DNA of 64,000 bases from Porphyromonadaceae bacterium UBA2751 (lineage in GTDB: Bacteria; Bacteroidota; Bacteroidia; Bacteroidales; Muribaculaceae). Where the stretch lies: the NCBI GenBank assembly GCA_002353285.1, contig DEJJ01000028.1, positions 1-64,000 on the forward strand, written 5' to 3'. Shown here piece after piece: positions 8,937-17,169 of the stretch. The notes under the pieces are model-generated. The model ran no database searches. It saw nothing but the letters and a program-made list of their open reading frames with translations, and was not told where the DNA came from. Within the stretch, counting starts at the first letter, position 1. Every line of letters begins with the position of its first letter. The position numbers and the translations under genes are program-made.

Positions 8937-9017
8937 TTGTGAGTTGTGAGTTAAGAGTGAGAGTTGAGAGCGAGAGTTCTGACCTCTGAAATCTGATTTC
9001 TGACATCTGACATCTGA
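8937..9017. repeat. Simple-sequence tract before aroB 3' end
   Basis: The stretch is made of short near-repeats. On the plus strand, variants of GTGAGTT and GAGAGTT are followed by variants of TCTGACATCTGA. It lies between the aroB stop and the start of the small gene. It looks like slippage-derived filler. Confidence 0.6.
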
Positions 9018-9025
9018 ATTTCTAG

Positions 9026-10075
9026 CTATATGCCCATTAGGTCGCGGTAGATGTCGAGTGCCGCCTTGAGGTCGCTGTCGCTAATGGTGTTGTCGATTCT
9101 CACATCGCCACATGAGGCCAATAGAGTGCAATTTATCTCGCCATTGCGACTCTTCTTGTCGTGACGCATGAGGCTGATGAGATGGTCGTAGTCGTCGCAA
9201 GTGATGTGAAACGCGCCATAGTTGCCACGCACGAATCGTGCCAGGGCATAAAGGTCGGCACTGGGGAAACCCAGAATCATGTGCGAGAGCACAGTCTCTA
9301 CAACCAGCCCCCATGCCACCGCATAGCCGTGAGGCACTGGCTTGCCGCCCGCCATGGCCTTGCTCTCGAAAGCATGGCCCACGGTGTGACCCAGGTTCAA
9401 AGCCTTCCTGATGCCATGCTCGGTGGGATCCTGATCGACAATGCGCTGCTTTACCTCAACCGACTCCTGCAACAGCTTGAGCAGCGATGGATGGTTGATG
9501 CTCGAGAAATCATTGCTGAGCAATGTGGCAAGCTGGTCGTGACCGCTAAGCATGCCATGCTTGAGCATCTCGGCATAGCCCGACTTGACTTGCTCGATGG
9601 GCAAAGTGCCGAAAAAGCAAGTGCTCACCAGCACACTATGGGCGTGGGCAAAAACGCCAATCTCGTTCTTGAGGCCCTGGAAATTGATTCCCGTCTTGCC
9701 TCCAACTGCCGCATCAACAGCCGCCAGGATGGTGGTGGGCACATTCACGAAGTCGATGCCCCGCTTGAATGTCGCCGCAGCAAGTCCGCCCAAGTCGGTC
9801 ACCACTCCCCCACCTAGGTTCACAAGCAGTGAGTGGCGTGTAGCGTTGCACTGCTGCATGCGCTTCCACACGAGGGTGAGAGTGTCGAGTGTCTTGTTAC
9901 AGTCGCCACTTGGCATCTCTATCACATGGGCCGAGTCCAGGCAATGCACCAGCGGCAACACATGACGGCGAGTGTTCTCGTCAACGAGCACCATCACATG
10001 GTGGTAATTGCCACCCCCAATAATGTCGTTGAGGGTGGCATCTACATCGCTGGTATATATCAGCCGTGACGTCAT
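9026..10075 (-). CDS. aroB: 3-dehydroquinate synthase
   Basis: This 349-residue enzyme converts DAHP to 3-dehydroquinate, the second step of the shikimate pathway, using NAD and a metal. The NAD-binding turn NLGGGVVTDLGGLAAATFKR is at about residues 86-105. The substrate motif GGKTGINF is at about 126-133, and the metal-binding motif LNLGHTVGHAFES lies around 227-239. The length is typical. The start overlaps the stop of the HAD gene upstream by four bases, which suggests coupled translation. Confidence 0.96.
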   Translation of the reverse strand: MTSRLIYTSDVDATLNDIIGGGNYHHVMVLVDENTRRHVLPLVHCLDSAHVIEMPSGDCNKTLDTLTLVWKRMQQCNATRHSLLVNLGGGVVTDLGGLAAATFKRGIDFVNVPTTILAAVDAAVGGKTGINFQGLKNEIGVFAHAHSVLVSTCFFGTLPIEQVKSGYAEMLKHGMLSGHDQLATLLSNDFSSINHPSLLKLLQESVEVKQRIVDQDPTEHGIRKALNLGHTVGHAFESKAMAGGKPVPHGYAVAWGLVVETVLSHMILGFPSADLYALARFVRGNYGAFHITCDDYDHLISLMRHDKKSRNGEINCTLLASCGDVRIDNTISDSDLKAALDIYRDLMGI

Positions 10076-10809
10076 TGTTGAGTCTTGAAAGCCTCCATCA
10101 GAGTTGGCAGGGCAGCCTGAAGCGATGCCATGTCGGCATAGACCATATCGGCTCCAGCCTTGTACATGTCCTTCTCGGGAATAGGACCTGTGGTCACACC
10201 CACTGTGAAGCAGCCTGCAGTGTGCCCAGCCTGAACGCCAAGTGGTGCGTTCTCAAGCACAATGCACTCGTTGGGCTGCGCACCCACCTTGGCCATAGCC
10301 TTGAGGTAAGGTTCAGGATTGGGTTTGCCGCGCTTAACGTCGACTGCTGTGACGCGCTGCTCGTCGAAGATGCCAGGATAGTCGGCATCAACACGGTCGA
10401 GCATCGAGGCAGTGCCCGATCCAGTGACCAGCACGCACCTGATGCCAGCAACCTTTAGGGCCTTGAGCATCTCGAGGGTGCCAGGAATCACCTCAACGTC
10501 GCCAAGCTCGGTGAAATAGCGTGTTTTCACCTTGTAGAGCGCCTGTGCCTCGTCGTCGGTCACATTTTTTCCTGCACCATTCTTGAATTTCATCTTGATA
10601 ATGTCGCGCCCGGTCATGCCTTCATACATGTAGAACTCATCGCGCGTGCACTTGATGCCATTCTTTTTCATCAGTTTCACCCAAGCACGGGTGTGATTCT
10701 TCATAGAGTCAAATAGCACGCCGTCCATGTCAACGAGTGCTGTGGTGAAGTTGAACGATTTCTTGCCAGTGTATTTCAAGTAATTGGCAATTGCTGTTTG
10801 TTCAGTCAT
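10072..10809 (-). CDS. HAD family phosphatase, beta-phosphoglucomutase-like
   Basis: The 245-residue protein is a haloacid dehalogenase hydrolase with an alpha-helical cap. Motif I is VDMDGVLFD with D27 and D29, motif II is LVTGSG, motif III is around RGKPNPEPY, and motif IV is VLENAPLGVQAG. The asparagine in ENAPLG is common in this branch. Such enzymes dephosphorylate or isomerise sugar phosphates, but the substrate cannot be told. The gene is coupled to aroB by a four-base overlap. Confidence 0.88.
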   Translation of the reverse strand: MTEQTAIANYLKYTGKKSFNFTTALVDMDGVLFDSMKNHTRAWVKLMKKNGIKCTRDEFYMYEGMTGRDIIKMKFKNGAGKNVTDDEAQALYKVKTRYFTELGDVEVIPGTLEMLKALKVAGIRCVLVTGSGTASMLDRVDADYPGIFDEQRVTAVDVKRGKPNPEPYLKAMAKVGAQPNECIVLENAPLGVQAGHTAGCFTVGVTTGPIPEKDMYKAGADMVYADMASLQAALPTLMEAFKTQQ

Positions 10810-10834
10810 TTTGTTATTAGGGTTTATATATTAG

Positions 10835-11599
10835 TTATATTACTGTCAGGTGGAAGCAGCACTGCCCGCGCTCGTAGAGCACAGTGCATCGTTTCTTGTT
10901 CTTGAAATCAAGGAGCACATGCCCCAAAATATTTTTCAAGTCCTCGTTGTTGATGAGGTAGTCGTTCTTGTAAGGCTCGAAATGCATCCAGCTCAAGTCG
11001 AAGGTGGTGCCATACATGTGGCATGAGCGCGACGAGGCGTTGCGGTTCACCTTCATGAGCCTGCCCACAGTGTACTGCGAGCGAGTGCAACTGGTGACGA
11101 CAATCTGATAAGGGCTGCCACCATGGGCCAGAACCGAGTCGGTGAAAGCGCAGCCAATCTCCTCAAGCAGCAATGCCGCCTTGGGCACCAAATAGGGCAT
11201 AGAATGGGTCAAAGAGTCGAGATAATAGGCCTCGCACGAAGCAATCTTAACCAATGGCTGACGCAACCTGTAGGCATCATGGAGATTATCAATCGGCTCA
11301 ATGCCATTGCGCTCGGCATGTGGAAATTGCACAGGATTATAGTCGACAAACAAGTCCTCATATTTTCCTGGCAACGGATAGATGGGAATGTGGTGGAGGC
11401 TGTCGTTATCTACCCACGACGTGTCGGCCTGCAAGTGCCTGTCGTCAAGCTTGGGTTTATTGCCCAGCTTAGCGATGTACTTGAGCTGGCTCTTGTCGAA
11501 ATAGTCGCGATATTGTTTCTCCTCCTTACACGACTGCATGACCATTGCCATTGCGGCTATGATAAGCGCAACGACAATGTAGTATTTTCTTGAACACAT
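10835..11599 (-). CDS. Lipoprotein, DUF5715-like, possible M15-type peptidase
   Basis: The 254-residue protein begins with a hydrophobic segment and lipobox VMQSC (C24), so it is probably anchored in the envelope. The motif SRSCHMYGTTFDLSW resembles the zinc-site SxHxxGxAxD of D-Ala-D-Ala carboxypeptidases of family M15, and VTSCTRSQYTVGRL precedes it as in that family. This resembles DUF5715 of Bacteroidota. A role in cleaving cell-wall peptides is an inference. The gene lies 25 bases upstream of the HAD gene, in the same direction. Confidence 0.7.
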   Translation of the reverse strand: MCSRKYYIVVALIIAAMAMVMQSCKEEKQYRDYFDKSQLKYIAKLGNKPKLDDRHLQADTSWVDNDSLHHIPIYPLPGKYEDLFVDYNPVQFPHAERNGIEPIDNLHDAYRLRQPLVKIASCEAYYLDSLTHSMPYLVPKAALLLEEIGCAFTDSVLAHGGSPYQIVVTSCTRSQYTVGRLMKVNRNASSRSCHMYGTTFDLSWMHFEPYKNDYLINNEDLKNILGHVLLDFKNKKRCTVLYERGQCCFHLTVI

Positions 11600-11620
11600 G
11601 ATAGTTACACTCTATAACGA

Positions 11621-12214
11621 TTACTTGCCCACCGTCTGGACAAAGAGTATGCGCTCATTGCTTGGCATCTTGAGAACCGCTGGCAGATTGTCGCGGTCGA
11701 AGCCAGCACGAACCACACTCTTCAGTCCTGCTTGAGCACAGTAAAGATAGATGTTCTGCGAGGCAGCACCTGCTGTGTAGCCCTGGAACTCGGGGCGCTG
11801 CTGCTTCTCGGTGTTGACAGCCAGCACAATGTTGATAGGAGCAACTGCGGCAAAGTCCTGGAGCGTTGTAAGCTTGCGGAAGTCGCCAGTATTTACAACA
11901 GTAAGAGTGTTAGCATCAGGATTATATCGGCATGCCTCGGTGGGAGTCACAACGTAGATGACAAGCTCTTGACGGTTCATTGCAGTAGCAATGGTGTGCT
12001 TGCCGTCATGCGTAACGCCCCAAGCAGCCCACAGCATGTTGCTCAGGTCCTGCTTGCTGATAGATTGGTTCTCTTGATAGTCGCGGCTCGACTTGCGCTC
12101 ATTCATTACTTGCATTAATGGCTTACCGCCAGTGGTTTGAGGAGCAGGAAGCTCCTCGGCTACGATTGAAAAACTTGCCATAATCGTTAATATGCCTAAC
12201 AGAAAAGTTCTCAT
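11621..12214 (-). CDS. SagB-type nitroreductase family protein, exported
   Basis: I place the start at ATG 12214, giving 197 residues with signal peptide MRTFLLGILTIMASFSIVA. A longer frame to 12280 would contain the -7 box. The core has the nitroreductase FMN-binding start (MNERKSSRDYQENQ), the segment LSNMLWAAWGVTHDGKHTIATA and the late AGLKSVVRAGFD stretch. The family uses FMN to reduce small molecules or oxidise peptide azolines; the substrate here is unknown. Export is unusual for a flavin enzyme but seen in Bacteroidota relatives. Confidence 0.85.
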   Translation of the reverse strand: MRTFLLGILTIMASFSIVAEELPAPQTTGGKPLMQVMNERKSSRDYQENQSISKQDLSNMLWAAWGVTHDGKHTIATAMNRQELVIYVVTPTEACRYNPDANTLTVVNTGDFRKLTTLQDFAAVAPINIVLAVNTEKQQRPEFQGYTAGAASQNIYLYCAQAGLKSVVRAGFDRDNLPAVLKMPSNERILFVQTVGK

Positions 12215-12243
12215 GTTGATTAAGTTGAATAAAAAAATTTGGA

Positions 12244-12251
12244 CAAAAATA
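12244..12251 (-). promoter_or_regulatory. -7 box of nitroreductase gene
   Basis: Minus-strand TATTTTTG fits TAnnTTTG and lies 29 bases before ATG 12214. It supports that start over the longer frame. No clear -33 TTG is seen. Confidence 0.5.
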
Positions 12252-12304
12252 ATGAATAATATTGAAAAAATCGCTATCATGACGTGAATAAAAATTAAAA
12301 TCGC

Positions 12305-12312
12305 TAATTTTG
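12305..12312 (+). promoter_or_regulatory. -7 box of metallophosphoesterase gene
   Basis: TAATTTTG fits the TAnnTTTG box and ends 26 bases before the ATG at 12339. The -33 box is not clear. Confidence 0.5.
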
Positions 12313-12338
12313 CACTCCTATTTTACTATTTTTGACTC

Positions 12339-13433
12339 ATGAAGATTGGATTTTTCATCATCCCAATAGTTGCGTTGCTTGCCCATGTCTACGTGCTGTG
12401 GCATGTGTATCAAGTTCTTCCTGCACCCACATGGCTGCGCTGGAGCGTGGTGGCCGTGATGACCGCGGCATTAGTGATGATGTTTGTGGGCATCTTTGGG
12501 GCCTTCGACCGCATGCCACTTGGCTTGGCTTCATTCACCTACGACGTGAGCACCTCGTGGCTCATAGTGTTCTTGTACTTGCTCTTGATCTTTGTAGCTC
12601 TCGACCTGTGCAGGCTGGTTCACCTCGTTCCCAAGGAGTGGCTTCACAGCAATGCCTGGACCGCAGGCGCCATTGCTGCTGCAGTAGCAGGGCTGCTCAT
12701 CTACGGCAACATTCACTACAACAACAAGGTTCGAGAACCACTTGAGCTGAAAACCACCAAACACCTGTCTAAACCACTGCGCGTGGTGATGCTTAGCGAC
12801 CTGCATCTGGGCTATCACAACCGCAAGGCCGAGTGGCAACGGTGGGTGAAGATGATTAATGATGAGAATCCCGACCTCATCCTTGTGGCTGGCGACATAA
12901 TAGATGGATATGTAAGGCCACTAATCGAGGAAGACATGGCTGCCGACTTCCACAGCCTCAAGGCACCAGTAGTGGCATGCCTTGGCAATCATGAATATAT
13001 TACTGGTATTGACAAGGCGCTTGACTTCTATAAGAAAGCTGGCATCACTTTGCTGCGCGACACAACAATCAGCATGGGCGACCTGGTGATAGCAGGGCGC
13101 GACGACCGTTCAAATCGGCAGCGCAGGAGCACCGAGCAGCTGCTTGCTGGAGTGGACAAGAACAAATTCATCATTCTGCTCGACCACCAGCCCTACCACC
13201 TCGAGGAGTCGCAGCAGTGCGGGGTCGACTTCCAGCTGAGCGGACACACTCACGAAGGGCAGGTGTGGCCCATCAGCCTGCTGGTGCACAAGATGTACGA
13301 GGATGCCTGGGGATTCTATCAGAAAGGCAACACCCGTTACTATGTGAGCTCAGGCCTGGGAATATGGGGCGGCAAGTACCGCATTGGCACCCAGAGTGAA
13401 TACATTGTTGCCACAATCAAATCATCAGATTAG
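12339..13433 (+). CDS. Membrane metallophosphoesterase (YkuE/YaeI type)
   Basis: The 364-residue protein has about four N-terminal membrane segments (residues 4-22, 35-55, 70-90 and 107-122) and a calcineurin-like phosphoesterase domain. The metal-binding motifs appear in order: SDLHLGYH at 153-160, GDIIDG at 185-190, GNHEY near 226 and SGHTHEGQ near 302. Related proteins hydrolyse lipid pyrophosphates such as UDP-diacylglucosamine or undecaprenyl pyrophosphate; the substrate here is not known. It is transcribed divergently from the nitroreductase gene. Confidence 0.9.
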   Translation: MKIGFFIIPIVALLAHVYVLWHVYQVLPAPTWLRWSVVAVMTAALVMMFVGIFGAFDRMPLGLASFTYDVSTSWLIVFLYLLLIFVALDLCRLVHLVPKEWLHSNAWTAGAIAAAVAGLLIYGNIHYNNKVREPLELKTTKHLSKPLRVVMLSDLHLGYHNRKAEWQRWVKMINDENPDLILVAGDIIDGYVRPLIEEDMAADFHSLKAPVVACLGNHEYITGIDKALDFYKKAGITLLRDTTISMGDLVIAGRDDRSNRQRRSTEQLLAGVDKNKFIILLDHQPYHLEESQQCGVDFQLSGHTHEGQVWPISLLVHKMYEDAWGFYQKGNTRYYVSSGLGIWGGKYRIGTQSEYIVATIKSSD

Positions 13434-13444
13434 TTGAATACTTA

Positions 13445-13738
13445 TTAGGCAAATAATGATGCTTGACGATATTGGCCAACTGAAGCTGCATGGCTTGGAG
13501 TGCAAGGCTTGCTAATCCTGCTGGCCAGCGCAAGGTTCATGGTCCAGCCTTGTGTCTTGTTGCGAATGTTCAGGCGCGCCAGGCCCATAAACTTGCCAGC
13601 CATGGCATAGATGAAGCGCACCACTTCGTCGATGCTTGCGAAATTGTTCTTGCACACAGTAGCCATCACCTTGCCACCCACCTCAAGAGTTGCAAAAATT
13701 TGGTCACTGGTCGATAAAGATGTTCTTGTGTTGCTCAT
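13445..13738 (-). CDS. Conserved-looking small protein, unknown function
   Basis: The start at ATG 13738 is chosen because a GGAGG lies nine bases ahead of it (minus strand, 13747-13751). This gives 97 residues starting MSNTRTSLSTSDQIF. The protein is probably soluble, with an alpha/beta pattern (ATLEVGGKVMATVCKNNFASIDEVVRFIYAMAG). I do not recognise the family. Minus-strand TAATTTTG at 13794-13801 is a likely -7 box, so it is probably transcribed alone. It converges with the metallophosphoesterase gene, with 11 bases between. Confidence 0.65.
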   Translation of the reverse strand: MSNTRTSLSTSDQIFATLEVGGKVMATVCKNNFASIDEVVRFIYAMAGKFMGLARLNIRNKTQGWTMNLALASRISKPCTPSHAASVGQYRQASLFA

Positions 13739-13746
13739 AATAATGT

Positions 13747-13751
13747 CCTCC
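13747..13751 (-). promoter_or_regulatory. Shine-Dalgarno site deciding start at 13738
   Basis: Minus-strand GGAGG lies nine bases before ATG 13738. Clear Shine-Dalgarno sites are scarce in this genome, so it is a useful marker for the start. Confidence 0.55.
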
Positions 13752-13793
13752 ATTTTGGTCACGCCAATTAAGCGTCACGATTGATTTACAGTG

Positions 13794-13801
13794 CAAAATT
13801 A
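13794..13801 (-). promoter_or_regulatory. -7 box of small gene at 13445-13738
   Basis: Minus-strand TAATTTTG matches TAnnTTTG, about 56 bases before the start codon. No TTG at the expected distance is seen. Confidence 0.5.
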
Positions 13802-13868
13802 GAGTACAGGTGCGCCATAATTAAGCCCGCCAACCTAAAATTTAGTTAAAACCACCCAAATACAAAAT

Positions 13869-13945
13869 TTTGATGACCGCATTATGGCCATCAAATTATA
13901 ACCAAAGTGGTCTAAAAAGGGTAGGTTCTTTTTAGACCACTTTGG
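13869..13945 (-). terminator. Tandem hairpins after acyltransferase gene
   Basis: The first hairpin (13902-13945) has perfect 18-base arms at 13902-13919 and 13928-13945 with an eight-base loop. The second (13869-13895) has ten-base arms. In minus-strand RNA its one irregular position is a G-U pair, in plus-strand RNA an A-C mismatch, so the minus-strand transcript folds better. It lies just past the stop of the acyltransferase gene and probably ends that message, or forms a stable 3' RNA. There is no long U-tract. Confidence 0.65.
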
Positions 13946-13977
13946 GATTAAATGGCTTGTAGCCGTGAGTGTTAGGA

Positions 13978-14997
13978 TTATGATTTATAGGCAATCAGAT
14001 ATTCGCTAAAAGGAAGTTTAGAAATCAAGTGTACAGTGATGTAGCTAATCACTACACTCGACACGAATACTAATGGAATCGACACAGTGTAGCTTAAATC
14101 AAGGCTATTGACAAGGGGGGTAAGTATAAATTTGATAATCTGCATGTGAACCAAATAGATGCCGAAACTGTGCTGTGCAAAGTTGTAGACTGCCAGCTTC
14201 ATGCGCTGGCTGAGCTTGATGTGCTTGATGATGATGAAATAACATGCACACAGCAACACCACATTGATAGTAGTACGCTTCTTAACAAGAGCATAGGGTT
14301 CACCCAACCATTGAAGGGCAAATGGCAATGCCAGCACGAGCAGGAGCACGAGCAAGTGCCACCATTTAAATTTTGGAATGTTGACATAGCGGCGAATGTA
14401 ATAGCCCATCAGGCAAATCCACAGGTAGCCAACAAAGTAATAGAGCGAGCCGGTCTCAGTATAAAGCGCTTTAGAGAAATCCTTGTCAACAATGCGCAAA
14501 TATGGCACCGTCATCGCCACACCACTCACAATAAGCAAGATGAGCACATCGGTGCGGCTGCATTTCTCAAGCCATGTGGCAACCATTGGGGTGAGCAAAT
14601 AGATACCGAATATCACATAGATAAACCAGTAGGTTCCAAACTGCTGCGTGAAGGGGATGAGCATGAGCGCATTGGGCAGCTGCGACCACTTGAGCCCACC
14701 TGTAAAGCAAAAAATGAGCAACGTCACAACTGTCCAAATCACCATGGGAAGATAAATCTTAGCCAACCTGCGCTTGATGAAGGGCACAAATGGCTTAGGC
14801 TTATTAAAGACAAGCGCTCCCGAAATCATGAAGAAGAGCACCGAGGCTCCAGCAACAGCCATATATTGAATTGGTGCAATAATGTAATTGCCACGTGTAC
14901 CACCCGGGATAACCGAGTGAGTGAGCAGCACGCACAGGCAAGCAAAGGATCTGATAGCATCAATCCAATATAGGCGGTTTTCGTCAATTTTATTCAT
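13978..14997 (-). CDS. Acyltransferase family 3 membrane protein
   Basis: I place the start at ATG 14997, giving 339 residues from MNKIDENRLYWIDAIRSF. The promoter at 15024-15054 rules out the longer frame to 15084. Family marks are the early WIDAIRSFACLCVLLTHS with the catalytic-type histidine, and about ten membrane segments. These integral membrane enzymes add O-acyl groups to cell-surface sugars or other extracytoplasmic acceptors. The acceptor is unknown, and no polysaccharide cluster lies nearby. Confidence 0.88.
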   Translation of the reverse strand: MNKIDENRLYWIDAIRSFACLCVLLTHSVIPGGTRGNYIIAPIQYMAVAGASVLFFMISGALVFNKPKPFVPFIKRRLAKIYLPMVIWTVVTLLIFCFTGGLKWSQLPNALMLIPFTQQFGTYWFIYVIFGIYLLTPMVATWLEKCSRTDVLILLIVSGVAMTVPYLRIVDKDFSKALYTETGSLYYFVGYLWICLMGYYIRRYVNIPKFKWWHLLVLLLVLALPFALQWLGEPYALVKKRTTINVVLLCACYFIIIKHIKLSQRMKLAVYNFAQHSFGIYLVHMQIIKFILTPLVNSLDLSYTVSIPLVFVSSVVISYITVHLISKLPFSEYLIAYKS

Positions 14998-15023
14998 TAA
15001 TCTAAGTATAGTAAAATGAGTTG

Positions 15024-15054
15024 CAAAAGTAGTTCTTAAATGTTGATTTGACAA
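15024..15054 (-). promoter_or_regulatory. Promoter of acyltransferase gene
   Basis: On the minus strand TTG (15052-15054) is followed by exactly 20 bases and TACTTTTG (15024-15031). The predicted transcription start lies about 20 bases before ATG 14997. Confidence 0.8.
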
Positions 15055-15139
15055 GAAAAGGCAAGCATTTTCACCCCTTGGCAATAAAAAAGGCCGAAAA
15101 AATCACACCAGTTATTAATGACAATTCACAAATTGTGCT

Positions 15140-15147
15140 TAACTTTG
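15140..15147 (+). promoter_or_regulatory. -7 box of FabK/NMO-like gene
   Basis: TAACTTTG fits TAnnTTTG, 33 bases before ATG 15181. It lies inside a longer open frame from 15118 and argues against that start. Confidence 0.5.
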
Positions 15148-15180
15148 GAGATTGAAAATCAAAAAAACACTGACAAGAAT

Positions 15181-16134
15181 ATGAAAAGCAGAATAACAGA
15201 ACTCTTTGGAATAGAGTACCCCATCATTGCTGGTGGCATGGTGTGGTGCAGTGGATGGCGACTGGCAGCAGCAGTGAGCAACGCTGGGGGCCTGGGCCTG
15301 ATAGGTGCAGGATCGATGACTGCCGAGGTGCTGCGCGAGCACATAGTAAAGTGCAAGGCGGCAACGACAGGAAAGCCTTTTGGCGTGAACGTGCCACTGA
15401 TGAAGCCCAACAGTGCCGAAATGATGGAAGTGATTGCCCAGGAGCAGGTGCCAGTGGTGTTCACCAGTGCTGGAAGCCCCAAGAAATGGACCTCATGGCT
15501 GCATGAGCGCGGCATCAAGGTGGCACATGTGGTGGCATCGTCGGCGTTTGCACGCAAGTGTGAAGATGCTGGAGTAGATGCCGTTGTTGCCGAGGGTTTT
15601 GAGGCAGGAGGCCACAACGGAAAAGAAGAGACCACGACATTGTGCCTGATCCCAGCAGCACGCCGAGCCACATCACTGCCTCTCATCGCAGCTGGCGGCA
15701 TAACAAGCGGCGAGGCAATATTAGCCATGCGTGTGCTCGGAGCCGAGGGAGTGCAGATAGGCACACTCTTCGCACTCACCCAGGAGAGTGGCGCACACGA
15801 GGCGTTCAAGCGCCGTTGCCTCGACCTTAACGAGGGCGACACTAAGTTGCTGCTGCGCAAGCTCTCCCCCACCCGACTGGTGAAAGGTGGATTCTACACC
15901 GCAATTGAGGAAGCCGAGAATCGCGGTGCCACACCCGAGGAACTGCTCGATATTATAGGAATTGGCAAAACCAAGGTAGGAATCTTCGATGGCGACATCG
16001 AAAATGGAGAACTCGAGATAGGTCAGGGCGCATCGTTGCTAAAGGGCAATGACATCGAGTCCGTGGCCACAGTGATGCAGCGGCTTGTGAACGAATACAA
16101 CCTAGCCTTGCAGGGTATAGGAAAGCTCAATTAG
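15181..16134 (+). CDS. FMN-dependent nitronate monooxygenase / enoyl-ACP reductase II-like
   Basis: With the start at ATG 15181 the protein has 317 residues and a TIM-barrel flavin fold. It starts MKSRITELFGIEYPIIAGGM, as in nitronate monooxygenases and FabK. The motif EGFEAGGHNGKEETTT carries the conserved histidine next to the flavin, and PLIAAGGITSG and GAEGVQIGTLFALT form the phosphate-binding end. The two activities, nitronate oxidation or enoyl-ACP reduction, cannot be told apart by eye. The 3' end overlaps the convergent LOG gene by four bases. Confidence 0.85.
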   Translation: MKSRITELFGIEYPIIAGGMVWCSGWRLAAAVSNAGGLGLIGAGSMTAEVLREHIVKCKAATTGKPFGVNVPLMKPNSAEMMEVIAQEQVPVVFTSAGSPKKWTSWLHERGIKVAHVVASSAFARKCEDAGVDAVVAEGFEAGGHNGKEETTTLCLIPAARRATSLPLIAAGGITSGEAILAMRVLGAEGVQIGTLFALTQESGAHEAFKRRCLDLNEGDTKLLLRKLSPTRLVKGGFYTAIEEAENRGATPEELLDIIGIGKTKVGIFDGDIENGELEIGQGASLLKGNDIESVATVMQRLVNEYNLALQGIGKLN

Positions 16135-17108
16135 CAATTGCCATCGCTGGCAAGCAGCTCTTGCCTGAAATCTTGAAGCGCTTTCACCACGTGAGCCGAG
16201 TCGTCGGTCACGGTAAGCCTCAAGTTCTTATATTTGCCCGTCGCCATGAGTTTTTCAAGCAATGGATAGGCGGGCATTTCTTCGCTCCAGAACTTCTTGC
16301 CCAAGAAAATCATAGGGCTTGAGAAGCCAAAGGATAGGTAGTGATTCTGCACTGCCTCCTGAAAAATCTCTTGCATAGTGCCTGCACTGCCAGGGGCATA
16401 GATGATGCCACCGTAGGCCATTGTGAGGATGTTGTTCTCTCTAATGCTGTTCTCAAAGAACTTAGCAATGTGAGTGGCCAGCGGTGTCGAAGGCTCGTGC
16501 CCATAAAGCCATGTGGGCACTCCCAGGCTCACATAGTGCGATTGATCATACTTTTGCATGACCTCAAACGCCGTGCCGAGCCACCTGCATCCATCAGTGA
16601 AAGTGGGCGACTGAGCAAGGATGCTCAGAGCATCGTCGGTTTCCTCAAGGCTACGCCCAGCCATCCAAGCTCCCACATGGGTTGCCTCCATTGCACCAGG
16701 ACCACCACCGCTTATCATTACGAACCCCATCTCGGTGAGCTGCTTGCTCAGCAGCACAATGGTGCGATACATGGCATCGTCACGCGATAGCGAATGACCT
16801 CCCATCACCCCAACGCAGCAGCGGCTATCATACTCCTCAAAGAACTGGTTCAAGGCAGCGTGCATGGCGTGATCATGCAAAGCCCTTGCAAGCGATTCCT
16901 CCACCTTGGTGGTCATCTTGCCCTTTTCAAGAAAATGTTTATAGACCCCCGTGTCGAAACAAGACTTGAAGCTATCATCATCGCCATGCACATAGCCATG
17001 ATACAGGCTGGTGCCGTCATAGAGTCGTTTTGGCGCGATGTCAAATGGTACCCGTTGCAGGTAAGCCACAATGTTGTTAATCTCACTGAAGTTTGGGTCG
17101 GTAATCAT
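16131..17108 (-). CDS. LOG family / Rossmann nucleotide-binding protein
   Basis: The 325-residue protein has the lysine decarboxylase-like (LOG) fold, whose known members cleave or bind nucleoside monophosphates. The phosphate-binding region MISGGGPGAMEATHVGAW is clear. The second motif reads YAPGSAGTMQEIFQEA rather than the usual PGGxGTxxE, and marks a separate branch of longer proteins. The catalytic glutamate position is occupied by E in MQE. The N-terminal 100 residues are extra compared with short LOG enzymes. Function is not settled. Confidence 0.75.
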   Translation of the reverse strand: MITDPNFSEINNIVAYLQRVPFDIAPKRLYDGTSLYHGYVHGDDDSFKSCFDTGVYKHFLEKGKMTTKVEESLARALHDHAMHAALNQFFEEYDSRCCVGVMGGHSLSRDDAMYRTIVLLSKQLTEMGFVMISGGGPGAMEATHVGAWMAGRSLEETDDALSILAQSPTFTDGCRWLGTAFEVMQKYDQSHYVSLGVPTWLYGHEPSTPLATHIAKFFENSIRENNILTMAYGGIIYAPGSAGTMQEIFQEAVQNHYLSFGFSSPMIFLGKKFWSEEMPAYPLLEKLMATGKYKNLRLTVTDDSAHVVKALQDFRQELLASDGNC

Positions 17109-17169
17109 AAGTATATCGAAAGTTGGTGGTATCGAGGTTCAGAGAATCAGGGCAACTATCTTATCCCTT

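Noticed and set aside
14146..14973. 275-codon plus-strand frame over the acyltransferase gene
   Set aside because: His/Gln/Asn-rich reverse reading of a membrane protein gene. The other strand has a promoter and family motifs.
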